A DNA stretch of 64,000 nt from Frigoriglobus tundricola (lineage in GTDB: Bacteria; Planctomycetota; Planctomycetia; Gemmatales; Gemmataceae). The notes below the pieces were generated by a model. That model saw only the letters and a list, made by a program, of their open reading frames with translations, was not told the DNA's origin and ran no database searches. Of the stretch, positions 36,358 to 48,205 are shown piece by piece. Numbering within the stretch: the stretch's first letter is position 1; every line of letters begins with the position of its first letter. The stretch lies in contig NZ_CP053452.2 of the NCBI RefSeq assembly GCF_013128195.2, positions 7,006,001-7,070,000 on the forward strand. The letters are read 5' to 3'. The translations under genes and the position numbers were made by a program.

Positions 36358-37827
36358 GTGAGTATTATCGCTGATGCGAGCTTCGACGGCGGCACCCTGG
36401 ATTGCGGAAACGGTCTGCTCCTGTTGATCCGGCGCCACATCGATCCGCTCGAACCGGGTCAGGTCCTCGAAGTGCTCTCGGCGGAACCGTCCGTAGAGGA
36501 CGACTTGCCTGCCTGGGCGCGGTTGACCGGAAACGAACTCCTCTCCCGCACGCGGACCGGCGATGTGCGCGGCTACTTGATCCGCAAGGCCGGCGTGCCA
36601 CTTCCCGCGGTCCCGGCGCCGCCCGCGCCGCCGGCCCCCGCGGTTCCCCCGGCGCCCGCGGTTCAACCGCTCTCGGTGATGGGCGTGGGGAGCTGGCCCC
36701 GCCCGCCGTGGCTCATTCGCGCGCTGCACGACCGGTTGGCCGGACGGCTCGCGGAGGAGGAGTTCCAGCGCGACGCCGATGACGCGGTGCGCCTGGCGAT
36801 CGCGGCCCAGGAACGCGCGGGGGTGGACGTGGTGACCGACGGCGAACAGCGGCGCGACAACTACGCGAGCTTCGTCGCCACCCGGCTCGACAACTGCCAG
36901 CTCGTGCCGGTGACCGATCTGCTCCCCTACGTCACCGATCCGGACCGGTTCGCCGCGGGACTCCGGGCCCTGGACGTTCCCGCCGAGAAGGTCCGGCACC
37001 CGGCCGTTTTCGGCCCGCTCGTGCGGTCGAAGTCGCTCGCGGGTCACGAACTGGCGTTCGCCCGCACGGTCACGCGCCGACCGGTGAAGGTCGCGCTCCC
37101 GGGGCCGTACCTGCTCACCCGGACGATGTGGCTGGAGTGCGTGTCCGACAAGGCGTACCCGGACCGTGAGGCGCTCGCCCGCGATGTCGTGGCGGTCCTC
37201 CGCGCCGAGGCGCGGCACCTGCTCGATACCGGCGCGGCGCTGGTTCAGTTCGACGAACCGGTGCTGACCGAGGTGGTGTTCGCGCCGCCGACGGCCCGGC
37301 GCACGTTCATGTGTGGCGCCCTGGGCGAACGGCACGAGCCGGAACAAGAACTGGCGTTCGCGGGGGCACTGATCCGGGCCGCTGTCGCCGACCTGCCGCG
37401 CGAGCGGGTGGCGCTGCACGTGTGCCGCGGGAACTGGTCCCGCGACGAAGCGGTCGCACTCGCCGGCCCGTACACGCCTCTGGTGCCGCTGTTCGCGGGC
37501 CTGCCGATTGGCACCTTCGTCCTCGAACTGGCGACCCCGCGCGCGGGCGAACTCGCGCCGCTGTCCGACCTCCCGGCCGACTGCCGGATCGGCGTCGGGG
37601 TTGTGAATCAGAAGACGGACCGGATCGAAACGGTTGAGGAGATCGTGGCGAAGGGGGAGGCGGCCGTTCGGCTGTTCGGTCCGGAACGGGTGCTGCTCAA
37701 CCCGGACTGCGGGTTCGCGACGTTCGCGGACAGCCCGGTGGCGGCGGCGGAGGTGGCCGAAGCGAAACTCGGGGCGATCGCCCGTGCCGCCGGCGAGCTG
37801 CGAAAACGATACGGGTTTGCGGTGTGA
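36358..37827 (+). CDS. TusA-like domain fused to a cobalamin-independent methionine synthase (MetE) core
   Basis: A 489-residue fusion, starting at GTG 36358. Residues 1-78 are TusA-like, with the candidate persulfide Cys16 in GGTLDCGNGLLLLIRRHIDP and DLPAWARLTGNELL. An alanine/proline linker (about 79-103) joins it to a MetE C-terminal (core) barrel. All four zinc ligands of MetE are present: His354 and Cys356 in HVCRGNW, Glu390 in FVLELATP, Cys451 in NPDCGFATF. DPxxxFDEP-type features are seen in AALVQFDEPVLTE. The MetE N-terminal half is absent, as in archaeal core-MetE. Such enzymes methylate a thiol; here a persulfide or sulfur-derived thiol could be delivered in cis. Methyl donor and acceptor are unknown. 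Confidence 0.85.
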   Translation: MSIIADASFDGGTLDCGNGLLLLIRRHIDPLEPGQVLEVLSAEPSVEDDLPAWARLTGNELLSRTRTGDVRGYLIRKAGVPLPAVPAPPAPPAPAVPPAPAVQPLSVMGVGSWPRPPWLIRALHDRLAGRLAEEEFQRDADDAVRLAIAAQERAGVDVVTDGEQRRDNYASFVATRLDNCQLVPVTDLLPYVTDPDRFAAGLRALDVPAEKVRHPAVFGPLVRSKSLAGHELAFARTVTRRPVKVALPGPYLLTRTMWLECVSDKAYPDREALARDVVAVLRAEARHLLDTGAALVQFDEPVLTEVVFAPPTARRTFMCGALGERHEPEQELAFAGALIRAAVADLPRERVALHVCRGNWSRDEAVALAGPYTPLVPLFAGLPIGTFVLELATPRAGELAPLSDLPADCRIGVGVVNQKTDRIETVEEIVAKGEAAVRLFGPERVLLNPDCGFATFADSPVAAAEVAEAKLGAIARAAGELRKRYGFAV

Positions 37828-37844
37828 AGTTGATGGAGGAAAGC

Positions 37845-38303
37845 ATGGAGTCGGCCGGAAGCGACAAAACGGTTTTGTTCCTTTGTACGGGTAACTATTA
37901 CCGTTCCCGGCACGCGGAGATCGTCTTCAACCATCACGCGACTGTGGCCGGTCTGGGTTGGCGGGCGATCTCTCGCGGACTCGCGCTCGAACTCGGCGTC
38001 AACAACGTGGGGCCGATGGCCCAGGCGACCCGTGCCCGCTTGACCGGGCTCGGAATCTCCCACGCCGCGTACCTGCGGTTGCCGGCCCCGGTGACCGACG
38101 CCGATCTGACCCGTGCCGACCTGATCGTCGCACTCAAGGAGGCGGAACACCGCCCGCTGTTGACCGAGCGGCACCCGGGGTGGGCCGAGAGGACCCATTT
38201 CTGGCACGTCCACGACGTCGATTTCGCCGTGCCCGATGTGGCGCTGCCGCAAATCGAGGACGCGGTGCTTGAACTGATCCGGCGGTTGGGCCAGCCGGAG
38301 TGA
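37845..38303 (+). CDS. Low-molecular-weight phosphatase family protein
   Basis: A 152-residue protein with the LMW-PTP/ArsC P-loop CTGNYYRSR (Cys14, Arg20, the C-x5-R signature). It ends in a helical C-terminus after HDVDFAVPDVALPQIED, where Asp of the acid loop may lie. The second P-loop Cys of LMW-PTP and the Cys pair of ArsC arsenate reductase are missing, so a tyrosine phosphatase or an unusual member is likelier than a reductase. The start at 37845 is preferred for its GGAGGA site four bases upstream. A GTG overlapping the previous stop (37824) gives seven more residues. It ends the TusA-DsrE-MetE run. Confidence 0.8.
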   Translation: MESAGSDKTVLFLCTGNYYRSRHAEIVFNHHATVAGLGWRAISRGLALELGVNNVGPMAQATRARLTGLGISHAAYLRLPAPVTDADLTRADLIVALKEAEHRPLLTERHPGWAERTHFWHVHDVDFAVPDVALPQIEDAVLELIRRLGQPE

Positions 38304-38651
38304 AAGTCCCGACGATGCCGTGAACGAACTCCGTGGGCGAATTGCGTGTGGCTCACGGCTACGGTTCAGCTCGCCACGGCAGCGGCCCAGAGCGGGGACC
38401 GCTCGCTCCGCGCGCGGGCCACACTCTGCCCAACATCGCTCGCCACAACCGTTACATTTGAAGCGCCCCGGTATCCGGGAGCGCTGTTTGTCACAGCCGG
38501 GCGCGACCGTCCTTGGCGTGTCCGTACCGGGAGTGCTACACTGAACCCGGTTCCGGAGGGTGTTCGGGTCCCGCACGTTGCGCAGTGTTTCACCCACCCG
38601 CGCCGACCCGAAAGCCGAGACGGACGAGGGCCGCCCCACTCCGGAGTTCCC
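38304..38651. other. 348-bp intergenic stretch before the NMP kinase gene
   Basis: No recognisable gene on either strand. It carries one sigma-70-like promoter candidate (38513-38542). Near 38399-38411 is a short G/C-rich inverted motif. The frame of the downstream kinase stays open here, but its sequence is not protein-like. Confidence 0.5.
38513..38542 (+). promoter_or_regulatory. Sigma-70-like promoter candidate for the NMP kinase gene
   Basis: TTGGCG (38513-38518) and TACACT (38537-38542) are separated by 18 bases and lie 110 bases upstream of the GTG start at 38652. Confidence 0.4.
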
Positions 38652-39860
38652 GTGAGCGATACCGTTCCCGACCCCGCGCCCCGCGCGACCCCCGTCGCCG
38701 CCGATCTGGAAATTAAAGACGCTCAGCTCATCTTCTCGGCGGTCTGGACGGACCTCCGCGAGCGGCACGACGGCGCGCTCCCGTTCCCCACCGAGTTCAT
38801 CTGGCTCGGCGGCGCGCCCGGCGCGGGGAAGGGCACGAACACCGCGTTCATCGCCCGCGCCCGGGACATTTCCGCCCCGCCCATCGTCATCAGCAGCCTG
38901 CTCACCACGCCGCAGGCGGTCGCGATCAAGAACGCCGGCCAGATGGTCGGGGACCGCGAGGTGATCACCCTGTTGCTCGAGGAACTGCTCGACCCGCAGT
39001 ACCGCGACGGCGTGATCGTGGACGGGTTCCCGCGCACCGAAGTGCAAGTGGAGTTCCTGAAGCTCTTCTACCACGAGCTGCTCGCCCTGGACCCCGACGG
39101 CGGCGGCCCGTCGGACCGGCGCGTCCGGAAGCCCATGTTCCGCATCGCCCTGCTGTTCGTCACCGAGGAGGTGAGCGTCCAGCGCCAACTGAAACGCGGG
39201 CGGGAGATCCGCGAACACAACCGCCAGGTCCGCGAATCGGGGATCGGGGTGCCGCTGGAAGAGCGCGCCACCGACCTCGACCTGGAACTGTGCCGGAAGC
39301 GGTACAAGGTGTTCAAGGACACGACCTTCGATACCCTTCAGTCGCTGCGCCAGATCTTCCACTTCCACTTCATCGACGCCGAGGGCGATCTGCCCGAGGT
39401 GCAGCAGAACATTCTCCGGGAGTTCGCCTACCAGAGCTCGCTGGAACTGAGCCCCGAGGTGTTCGCGCTCATCCAAGACATCCCGGTTGCCACGCAACTC
39501 GCCCGGCACGCCCGGCAGGAGCTGGTCCGCCGGCTGGAGCAGTACGAGCGGGAGAGCCCCGACCTGTTCCGGAGCGTGGTGCGGTTCATCGGGTCGAAGC
39601 TGATGCCGATCGTCCACGCCCACGCCATGTCCGGCCACGCCCAGATCAACAGCGAGGAGGCGCTGCTCGACGGCCCGACGGCACTGCGGATGATGATCGA
39701 CGTGTTCGCCGAGCGGGGGTTCCACGTCACCGTGGACGTCCATTTGCTCGACGTGCCGGAGCGCATCAACCCCGAAACGTGGGATATCGTCTGCCGGACG
39801 AAGAAGGTGTTCCGGATCGAGATCCGCTACCCGCCGTCGGACATCCGGCGCGGGCACTGA
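38652..39860 (+). CDS. Adenylate-kinase-like nucleoside monophosphate kinase, long form
   Basis: A 402-residue protein beginning at GTG 38652 (GGAG upstream). The P-loop FIWLGGAPGAGKGT is at about residues 50-62. ISSLLTTPQA fits the NMP-binding helix and GVIVDGFPRTEVQVEFL near 118 is the adenylate-kinase signature. Arginine-rich lid-like sequence (QRQLKRGREIREHNRQVRE) follows. True adenylate kinases are about 215 residues; here an extra ~170 residues at the C-terminus are not recognised and include VHAHAMSGHAQINSEEALLDG. Planctomycetes carry similar long forms. Phosphate acceptor and the role of the extra domain are unknown. Confidence 0.82.
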   Translation: MSDTVPDPAPRATPVAADLEIKDAQLIFSAVWTDLRERHDGALPFPTEFIWLGGAPGAGKGTNTAFIARARDISAPPIVISSLLTTPQAVAIKNAGQMVGDREVITLLLEELLDPQYRDGVIVDGFPRTEVQVEFLKLFYHELLALDPDGGGPSDRRVRKPMFRIALLFVTEEVSVQRQLKRGREIREHNRQVRESGIGVPLEERATDLDLELCRKRYKVFKDTTFDTLQSLRQIFHFHFIDAEGDLPEVQQNILREFAYQSSLELSPEVFALIQDIPVATQLARHARQELVRRLEQYERESPDLFRSVVRFIGSKLMPIVHAHAMSGHAQINSEEALLDGPTALRMMIDVFAERGFHVTVDVHLLDVPERINPETWDIVCRTKKVFRIEIRYPPSDIRRGH

Positions 39861-39954
39861 CACGTGATCGCGTTGATTCGTACCGGTGTCGGCCGGTCGG
39901 TGTCGGTACGTCTTTTTATGTGGCCGGCCTGGTGAGCAACGCATCACGAGTGGG

Positions 39955-40144
39955 GGGAATGCCGCACCCTTGTTTGCGGAGACCGCAAAAGGGTGAAGGA
40001 CGAGCGGCGAAAGGAAGAGCGCCGGGTGCCCCGGTGGTCGGTACGGTCAGGCGTTTCCCGGACAGGATTTTGCTCACTTCCCTGATCGACAGAACGGGTC
40101 CGAGTGGGGTAGGTGTCCCCCACGATCCGCACCACTCATCAGCG
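39955..40144. repeat. ~190-bp direct repeat, copy 1
   Basis: Begins GGGAATGCCGCACCCTTGTT and ends ACCACTCATCAGCG. It matches 40234-40422 at nearly every position, differing by a few substitutions and one C. Both copies contain GGGTGCCCCGGTGGTCGGTA. Not recognised as any known element. Confidence 0.85.
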
Positions 40145-40233
40145 CGTACCCATACTTTGCGACACGTGCGATTCAACATGAGAGCCTCCCCAAGACGCGG
40201 AGGGCGGGGGTGAGCCGCGCGTCCGGGAGCGGA

Positions 40234-40422
40234 GGGAACGCCGCACGCTTGTTTGCGGAGACCGCATAACGGTGAAGGACGAGCGGCGAAAGGAAGAGCG
40301 CCGGGTGCCCCGGTGGTCGGTACGGTCAGGCGTTTCCCGGACAGGATTTTGCTCACTTCCCTGATCGACAGAACGGGTCCGAGTGGGGTAGGTGTCCCCA
40401 CGATCGGCACCACTCATCAGCG
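40234..40422. repeat. ~190-bp direct repeat, copy 2
   Basis: Second copy, starting 279 bases after the first, begins GGGAACGCCGCACGCTTGTT. High conservation without a shared reading frame suggests a structured RNA, a dispersed repeat or a recombination product. Confidence 0.85.
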
Positions 40423-40907
40423 TGCACCGACACCACTTTTCCGCTCTTGGGCGGGAGGTGTTGGCCTCCGTTCCGTCCGGCGAGGGCCGACCTGCGCGCC
40501 GACCCGCACCCAAACCGGGGAGGCCGTCGTGGACGGGTCCGATACGGCGTCTTCCCCGCGAGGCCCTCGGCTGCTTCGGGTTTGAGGCCCGGCCCTCGCA
40601 CCAGGGCGGGCGTGAACGGGGGTAGTTGCCCCAGTCACCCCCGGACCCGTTCGTCGCGCATTGTCTGTCGGCCATACTAGGCGCATCTGCGACGACCTCA
40701 GACACATCTGGTCGATCAACAGATTGATCGCCTAGTTACAATAGCCAAATCAATTGCCACTTGTGAATTTTAATAAACTTATGGCCTAAGAACTACGATA
40801 AATGTACCGACAAGAAAAATTGATACTTACAACCCATTCGGCCGTAATGCCCGGGGCCAAGCTTGGCGGGCCGGGGACTCGCGGTTTCAATTTTTACGGG
40901 AGGGGTC

Positions 40908-42292
40908 ATGCGCCACCAACTCGTCACGGTCGTACTCGCCCTGGCGGCCGCGTCCGGCCCGGCCCACGGGCAGGACCGGGCCGCCGCCGGCGCGTCTCCC
41001 CGCCGGGCCAACGGACCCGGAGCCGTTCCCGCCCCCACAGCCCCCGCCGAATCGGCCCCGCGCGCCGGGGACGTGCCCGGCCCCGTCCGGATGCCCAACC
41101 CGACCGCCCGTGGAACGTTGCGGATTGGACCTGCCGCCCGCCCGACTGTGTTTGGGTGCGGGCCGAGTACTTACTGTGGTGGACCAAGGACAGCCAGCTC
41201 CCCGCCCTCGTCACCACCGGGGTGCCCGGAGCGACGGCGCTGCCCGGCGTGCTCGGGCAACCGGACACCTCAGTGGCCTATGGCGGCTCCGACCCGGACA
41301 ACCAGGTGCGCTCGGGGGGCCGGTTCACCGTCGGCTTCTGGCTCAACGACAGCCGGACGGTCGGTCTCGAGGGGAACTATTTCTTTCTCGCGTCGCGCTC
41401 GGTGCGGTACGACGCCTACTCCAGCGGGGCGCCCGGTTCTGCGGTGATCGCCCGCCCCTTCTTCGACGTGACGAGCGGCATCGAGAACGCGCAACTGGTG
41501 GCCTTCCCCGGTATCGCCAGTGGGGAGATTCACGTGTCGTCCTACAGCCGCCTCCAGGGGGCCGAACTCAACGCCCTTTGCGTCCCCTGCTGCACACCCT
41601 GTTGCGACCCGTGTGGGGATCCGACTTGCCGCTCCCAGTCCAAGACCGGGTGCGGCGGCAGCTACCGGCTGAGCCTGCTGGCCGGCTTCCGCTACCTGGA
41701 ACTGGACGAGGGGCTCGGCATCACGGAGATCTCGAACATAAACCCCGCCCTCTCCCCCGGCAGCCCGACTTTTGGCGGGAGCCGCATCGCCGCGGCCGAC
41801 CAGTTCGACACCCGAAACTACTTCTACGGAGCGCAGGTCGGGGCGCAGGCGGAGTGGTGCTGGCGGCGATTTTTTGTCAACGCGGTCGGAAAAGTCGCCC
41901 TCGGGGTGTCGCACGAGGTCGTGGACGTTCACGGTACGACGGTGATCACCTCTCCCGCCGGAACCTCGGTGGTGACCCCGGCCGGGTTTCTGGCATCGGG
42001 GAGCAACAGCGGTCAGTTCGCCCGCGATCGGTTCGCGGTCGTCCCCGAGTTCAACGTGAACGTTGGATACCAGGTCACTCGGCACGTGAGGGCCTATGTC
42101 GGGTACACGTTCGTTTACTGGAGTTCGGTCGCCCGACCGGGGAATCAGGTCGATACCGCGCTCAGCGGCACACAGATCCCGACGGACACCCGGTTCAACC
42201 CCCAGGCCGGCCCGGCGCGTCCGGCGGCCCTCCTCCGAAACACAGACTTCTGGGCCCAGGGCGTCACCTTCGGTTTGGAGTTGCGTTACTGA
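40908..42292 (+). CDS. BBP7-like outer-membrane beta-barrel protein, apparent frameshift near N-terminus
   Basis: The body (frame entered before 41130) encodes a BBP7-type barrel: VWVRAEYLLWWTKDSQLP, LEGNYFFLASRSVRY, LLAGFRYLELDEGL, and a C-terminal strand ending VTFGLELRY, as expected for an outer-membrane protein. A Cys-rich loop (ALCVPCCTPCCDPCGDPTC) lies near the middle. The start at ATG 40908 has GGGAGGGG upstream and gives a clear signal peptide (RHQLVTVVLALAAASGPAHG), but in a different frame. The two must be joined by a frame change between about 40990 and 41120, in GC-rich DNA. If the sequence is right the gene is broken; an indel error is the simpler reading. A start at 40802 in the barrel frame gives no signal peptide. 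Confidence 0.75.
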
Positions 42293-42399
42293 CCGGTAGT
42301 AGCAGTTCGTTAGTCCCCCCTCATCCATCCCCTGCCAAGTCGTGGGGGGCTCTCGTGCCCGCTGCGGCTGAGCCCCCCGCGCGAACGGAGATCCGCTCG

Positions 42400-43152
42400 A
42401 TGAATCGTTCACTGCGTGCGCTGCTGAGTCGCCTCACAACGAAAACCAGGGCCTCGTGCATGACGCCGGCCCGGCCAGCCTTCCGGCCGACTCTGGACGC
42501 CCTTCTTGAGGAGCGCCTGACGCCGGCGCTCATCGTCACCGAGATTCCGACCACACTCCTGTTCCCGATCACTCAGTTCGCTTCCGGCGGGTCGCCGGGT
42601 CCGGCCGGACCGGCCGGGGCCACGGGCGCGACCGGGGCCACGGGGCCGGCCGGGGCCACGGGGGCAACCGGGGCCACGGGGGCAACCGGGGCCACGGGGG
42701 CAACCGGGGCCACGGGGGCGACCGGGGCCACGGGGCCGGCCGGCGGGCTGGCTGCGTTCGGATACATCTTCAACCAAGGGGCCCAAACGGTGGCGATTGA
42801 GGCGGCTGTGGCATTCGACACGAACGGGCCGCTGCTCGGGATCACGCACGCCCCTGGTAACGCGGGATCCGTCGTCACCGCCGCGGGGATCTACGCGATC
42901 AGCTATTCAGTGTCGGGTGTCGAACCGGGCCAGTTCGCCGTGTTCGTGAACGGTGCGGCGGCCGCGGGAACTGTCTACGGGTCCGGCGCAGGTACCCAGC
43001 AGGACAATGGTCAAGTGATCCTCACCCTGTCGGCCGGCGATGTGGTGACCCTCGTGAACCACTCGTCGGCGGCTGCTGTCACCCTCCAGACGTTGGCCGG
43101 GGGGACGCAGACGAACGTGAACGCGTCCATCCTCATCGAGAAACTCGCTTAG
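42400..43152 (+). CDS. Collagen-like repeat protein with BclA-like C-terminal domain
   Basis: A 250-residue protein. The N-terminus carries a planctomycete LExRxxPA-type tag (RPTLDALLEERLTPALIV). Then come about 18 Gly-X-Y triplets, mostly GAT and GPA (about 66-120). A ~130-residue jelly-roll of BclA/C1q type (QTVAIEAAVAFDTNGPLLG, then GIYAISYSVSG and GDVVTLVNHSS) ends the protein. Similar proteins form trimers on spore or cell surfaces. The start at ATG 42400 has GGAG upstream. It follows the barrel gene by 107 bases. The collagen DNA contains exact 18-base tandem repeats, so copy number may vary. Confidence 0.88.
   Translation: MNRSLRALLSRLTTKTRASCMTPARPAFRPTLDALLEERLTPALIVTEIPTTLLFPITQFASGGSPGPAGPAGATGATGATGPAGATGATGATGATGATGATGATGATGATGPAGGLAAFGYIFNQGAQTVAIEAAVAFDTNGPLLGITHAPGNAGSVVTAAGIYAISYSVSGVEPGQFAVFVNGAAAAGTVYGSGAGTQQDNGQVILTLSAGDVVTLVNHSSAAAVTLQTLAGGTQTNVNASILIEKLA
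42616..42738 (+). repeat. 18-bp tandem repeats encoding the collagen-like region
   Basis: The unit GGGGCAACCGGGGCCACG is repeated exactly in the centre of the stretch, with diverged copies at each side. Each unit encodes two Gly-Ala-Thr triplets. Confidence 0.85.
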
Positions 43153-43306
43153 GGCCGCAAGTGCCGCGCCCCGTGACCCAGAACCCGGGGCGGCTCGGGG
43201 CGGCGCGTCGGGCTGTCTGCGGCGTCTTGCTTTCTGGCGCTCTGAAATCTCGTCCGCGTGGGCGAGATGAGCCCCACCGACTCGACCCGACCGCTTCTGA
43301 CTCGAG

Positions 43307-43486
43307 TCACTGGGCCGGTCGGGCGGAGCCGTGCGTATTCTGTTGATCGCGCAAGATCTCTTCCTGGATCTGCGGCGCGAGGCAACCGCGGAACCACAGG
43401 ATCGAGAGCCACGCCAGGACCATGATGGCGAGGAGGCGGGCGCCCACCGACCGCCAGAACGGGGACTCGCGGCGGTGGTGGGTCAT
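43307..43486 (-). CDS. Small membrane protein, 59 residues
   Basis: Begins MTHHRRESPFWRSVGARLLA and has one hydrophobic helix (ARLLAIMVLAWLSILWFRGC, about 16-35), then a charged tail (PQIQEEILRDQQN). No family recognised. It starts eight bases after the stop of the cyclo-ligase gene, so it is probably translated from the same mRNA. Its small size leaves some doubt. Confidence 0.5.
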   Translation of the reverse strand: MTHHRRESPFWRSVGARLLAIMVLAWLSILWFRGCLAPQIQEEILRDQQNTHGSARPAQ

Positions 43487-43494
43487 GGCCCCGG

Positions 43495-44115
43495 TTACCC
43501 CTTTCGGCCCTTGCCGGTGATCGTCCGCGACTCGGTTAGGACCGCGTCCATGAACACGTCGTGCCCGGCCACGGGGATCTCCTCGAAGATCTGGCAGTCG
43601 AACGCGAGCGCGACGAGCGGGGCGTCCGATCGGGCGTTCGCGAGGAGCCGGTCGTAGTAACCCTTCCCCTGGCCCATCCGCCCGCCCCGCAGGTCGAACG
43701 CCGTGCCGGGGACCATCACGAGGTCGAGGTCGGCGGGCCGCACCTTCTTCGCGGCGCGGTCGCGCAGCTCGGCCCGGGGCTCCAGAATCTTGTACGCGCC
43801 CTCGACCAGTTCGCTCATGTCTTCGAGCAGAAACAGTTCGAGTTCGTTGGTTTCCACGACGCACCAGGGCACCACGACGCGCTTGCCGTGCGCGAGCGCC
43901 GCGGGGAGCGTGTGGCGCGTGCGGACCTCGCTGCCCGCGTCCACGTACCACATCACCGTTTGCGCCGCGGCGTAGGCGGGCAGGGCGGTGAACGTGCCGC
44001 AAATGGTGCGGCTCAGCTCGTCCTTGTTCTTCTGCGCGACGCGGTTCTTTCGAGCCATTTCGCGGATGAACGTCTTCATCGTCTGCGGGTCGGTCGGTTC
44101 GGTCGCATCGGACAT
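43495..44115 (-). CDS. 5-formyltetrahydrofolate cyclo-ligase
   Basis: A 206-residue enzyme that converts 5-formyl-THF to 5,10-methenyl-THF with ATP. Family features: MKTFIREMARKNRVAQKNKDELS at the N-terminus, VMWYVDAGSEVRTRHTLPAAL, and the C-terminal MVPGTAFDLRGGRMGQGKGYYDRLL with the ATP/folate-binding GxGxGYYD. The start at 44115 follows GGGAGG; an in-frame ATG at 44148 is less likely. A small membrane-protein gene follows. Symbol not given because ygfA/fau/MTHFS usage varies. Confidence 0.92.
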   Translation of the reverse strand: MSDATEPTDPQTMKTFIREMARKNRVAQKNKDELSRTICGTFTALPAYAAAQTVMWYVDAGSEVRTRHTLPAALAHGKRVVVPWCVVETNELELFLLEDMSELVEGAYKILEPRAELRDRAAKKVRPADLDLVMVPGTAFDLRGGRMGQGKGYYDRLLANARSDAPLVALAFDCQIFEEIPVAGHDVFMDAVLTESRTITGKGRKG

Positions 44116-44599
44116 GTGCGGGCCTCCCGGGCGCGGGGCGAATGACACGTTTGGGGATTGATCCCGATCTACCGCGGCGCGGGGCTACCGACATCCGAAG
44201 TGGACACGTGTGCGGTTATAATACAAGCACACCACCAACATGAGACAACGAGCGTGTCCACGAAAACACAACACCGAACCGCCTTCGCCATTGTCACAGT
44301 CGTATTGCCCGGCCCCGACCGGAAGCGGAGCCCCGCGCCGTACCACTTCCGGGTCACCTATCGGAACCCGGAGCCGGCGGCCCCGGGCTGTCTGATGACC
44401 TGGGCCGTGACCGGCGGGCGCGAGGAGTACCAGATCGCCGCCGAGCGGACCGAGGGCGGGTACCTGAACTGGCACTGCACCTGCCCGGACGCGGTCTACC
44501 ACGGCGAGCACCGGCACGCGTACTGCTGCAAACACGTCCACGGGCTCCAGGCGCTGCTCGAAGCGACCGGCGCGGCCGTGCGCCCGGAGCCGGCCGCGG

Positions 44600-47950
<3,351 letters not shown>

Positions 47951-48205
47951 TTTGGCTGTGGAAGTAGGAATGGTCGGCGCAAACTCCGAATAGCCTATGA
48001 ACCCCGCCGCCGGGGCCAAGGGCGGAACGGCCGGCGGGAGCGTCTTTAGAGAAATTGCGAAAATCGCGGGTGCCGAACCGGCACGTTCTTCCGAAGATGC
48101 AACTTGCCCCGGGGCTCGCCGGGGCGCCACATCGGTTCAGTAAGTCGCACGGGCCGGCGGTGCCTCCGCCGCGGCCCCTCCCATCTGACCCGCAAGGATT
48201 CGCAA

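Larger units (their letters stand above)
39861..40907. other. 1.05-kb non-coding region with direct repeats and an AT-rich leader
   Basis: Contains two ~190-bp direct repeats (39955-40144 and 40234-40422), then 300 bases without repeats, then an AT-rich block (40725-40860) upstream of the BBP7-like gene. The open frames here are poor in protein-like features on both strands. A 66-residue Arg-rich frame near 40417-40719 is not convincing as a gene. Confidence 0.55.

Noticed and set aside
40417..40719. 100-codon minus-strand frame in the repeat region
   Set aside because: Arg/Pro/Thr-rich with no domain, not conserved between the two direct repeats, and no RBS seen.
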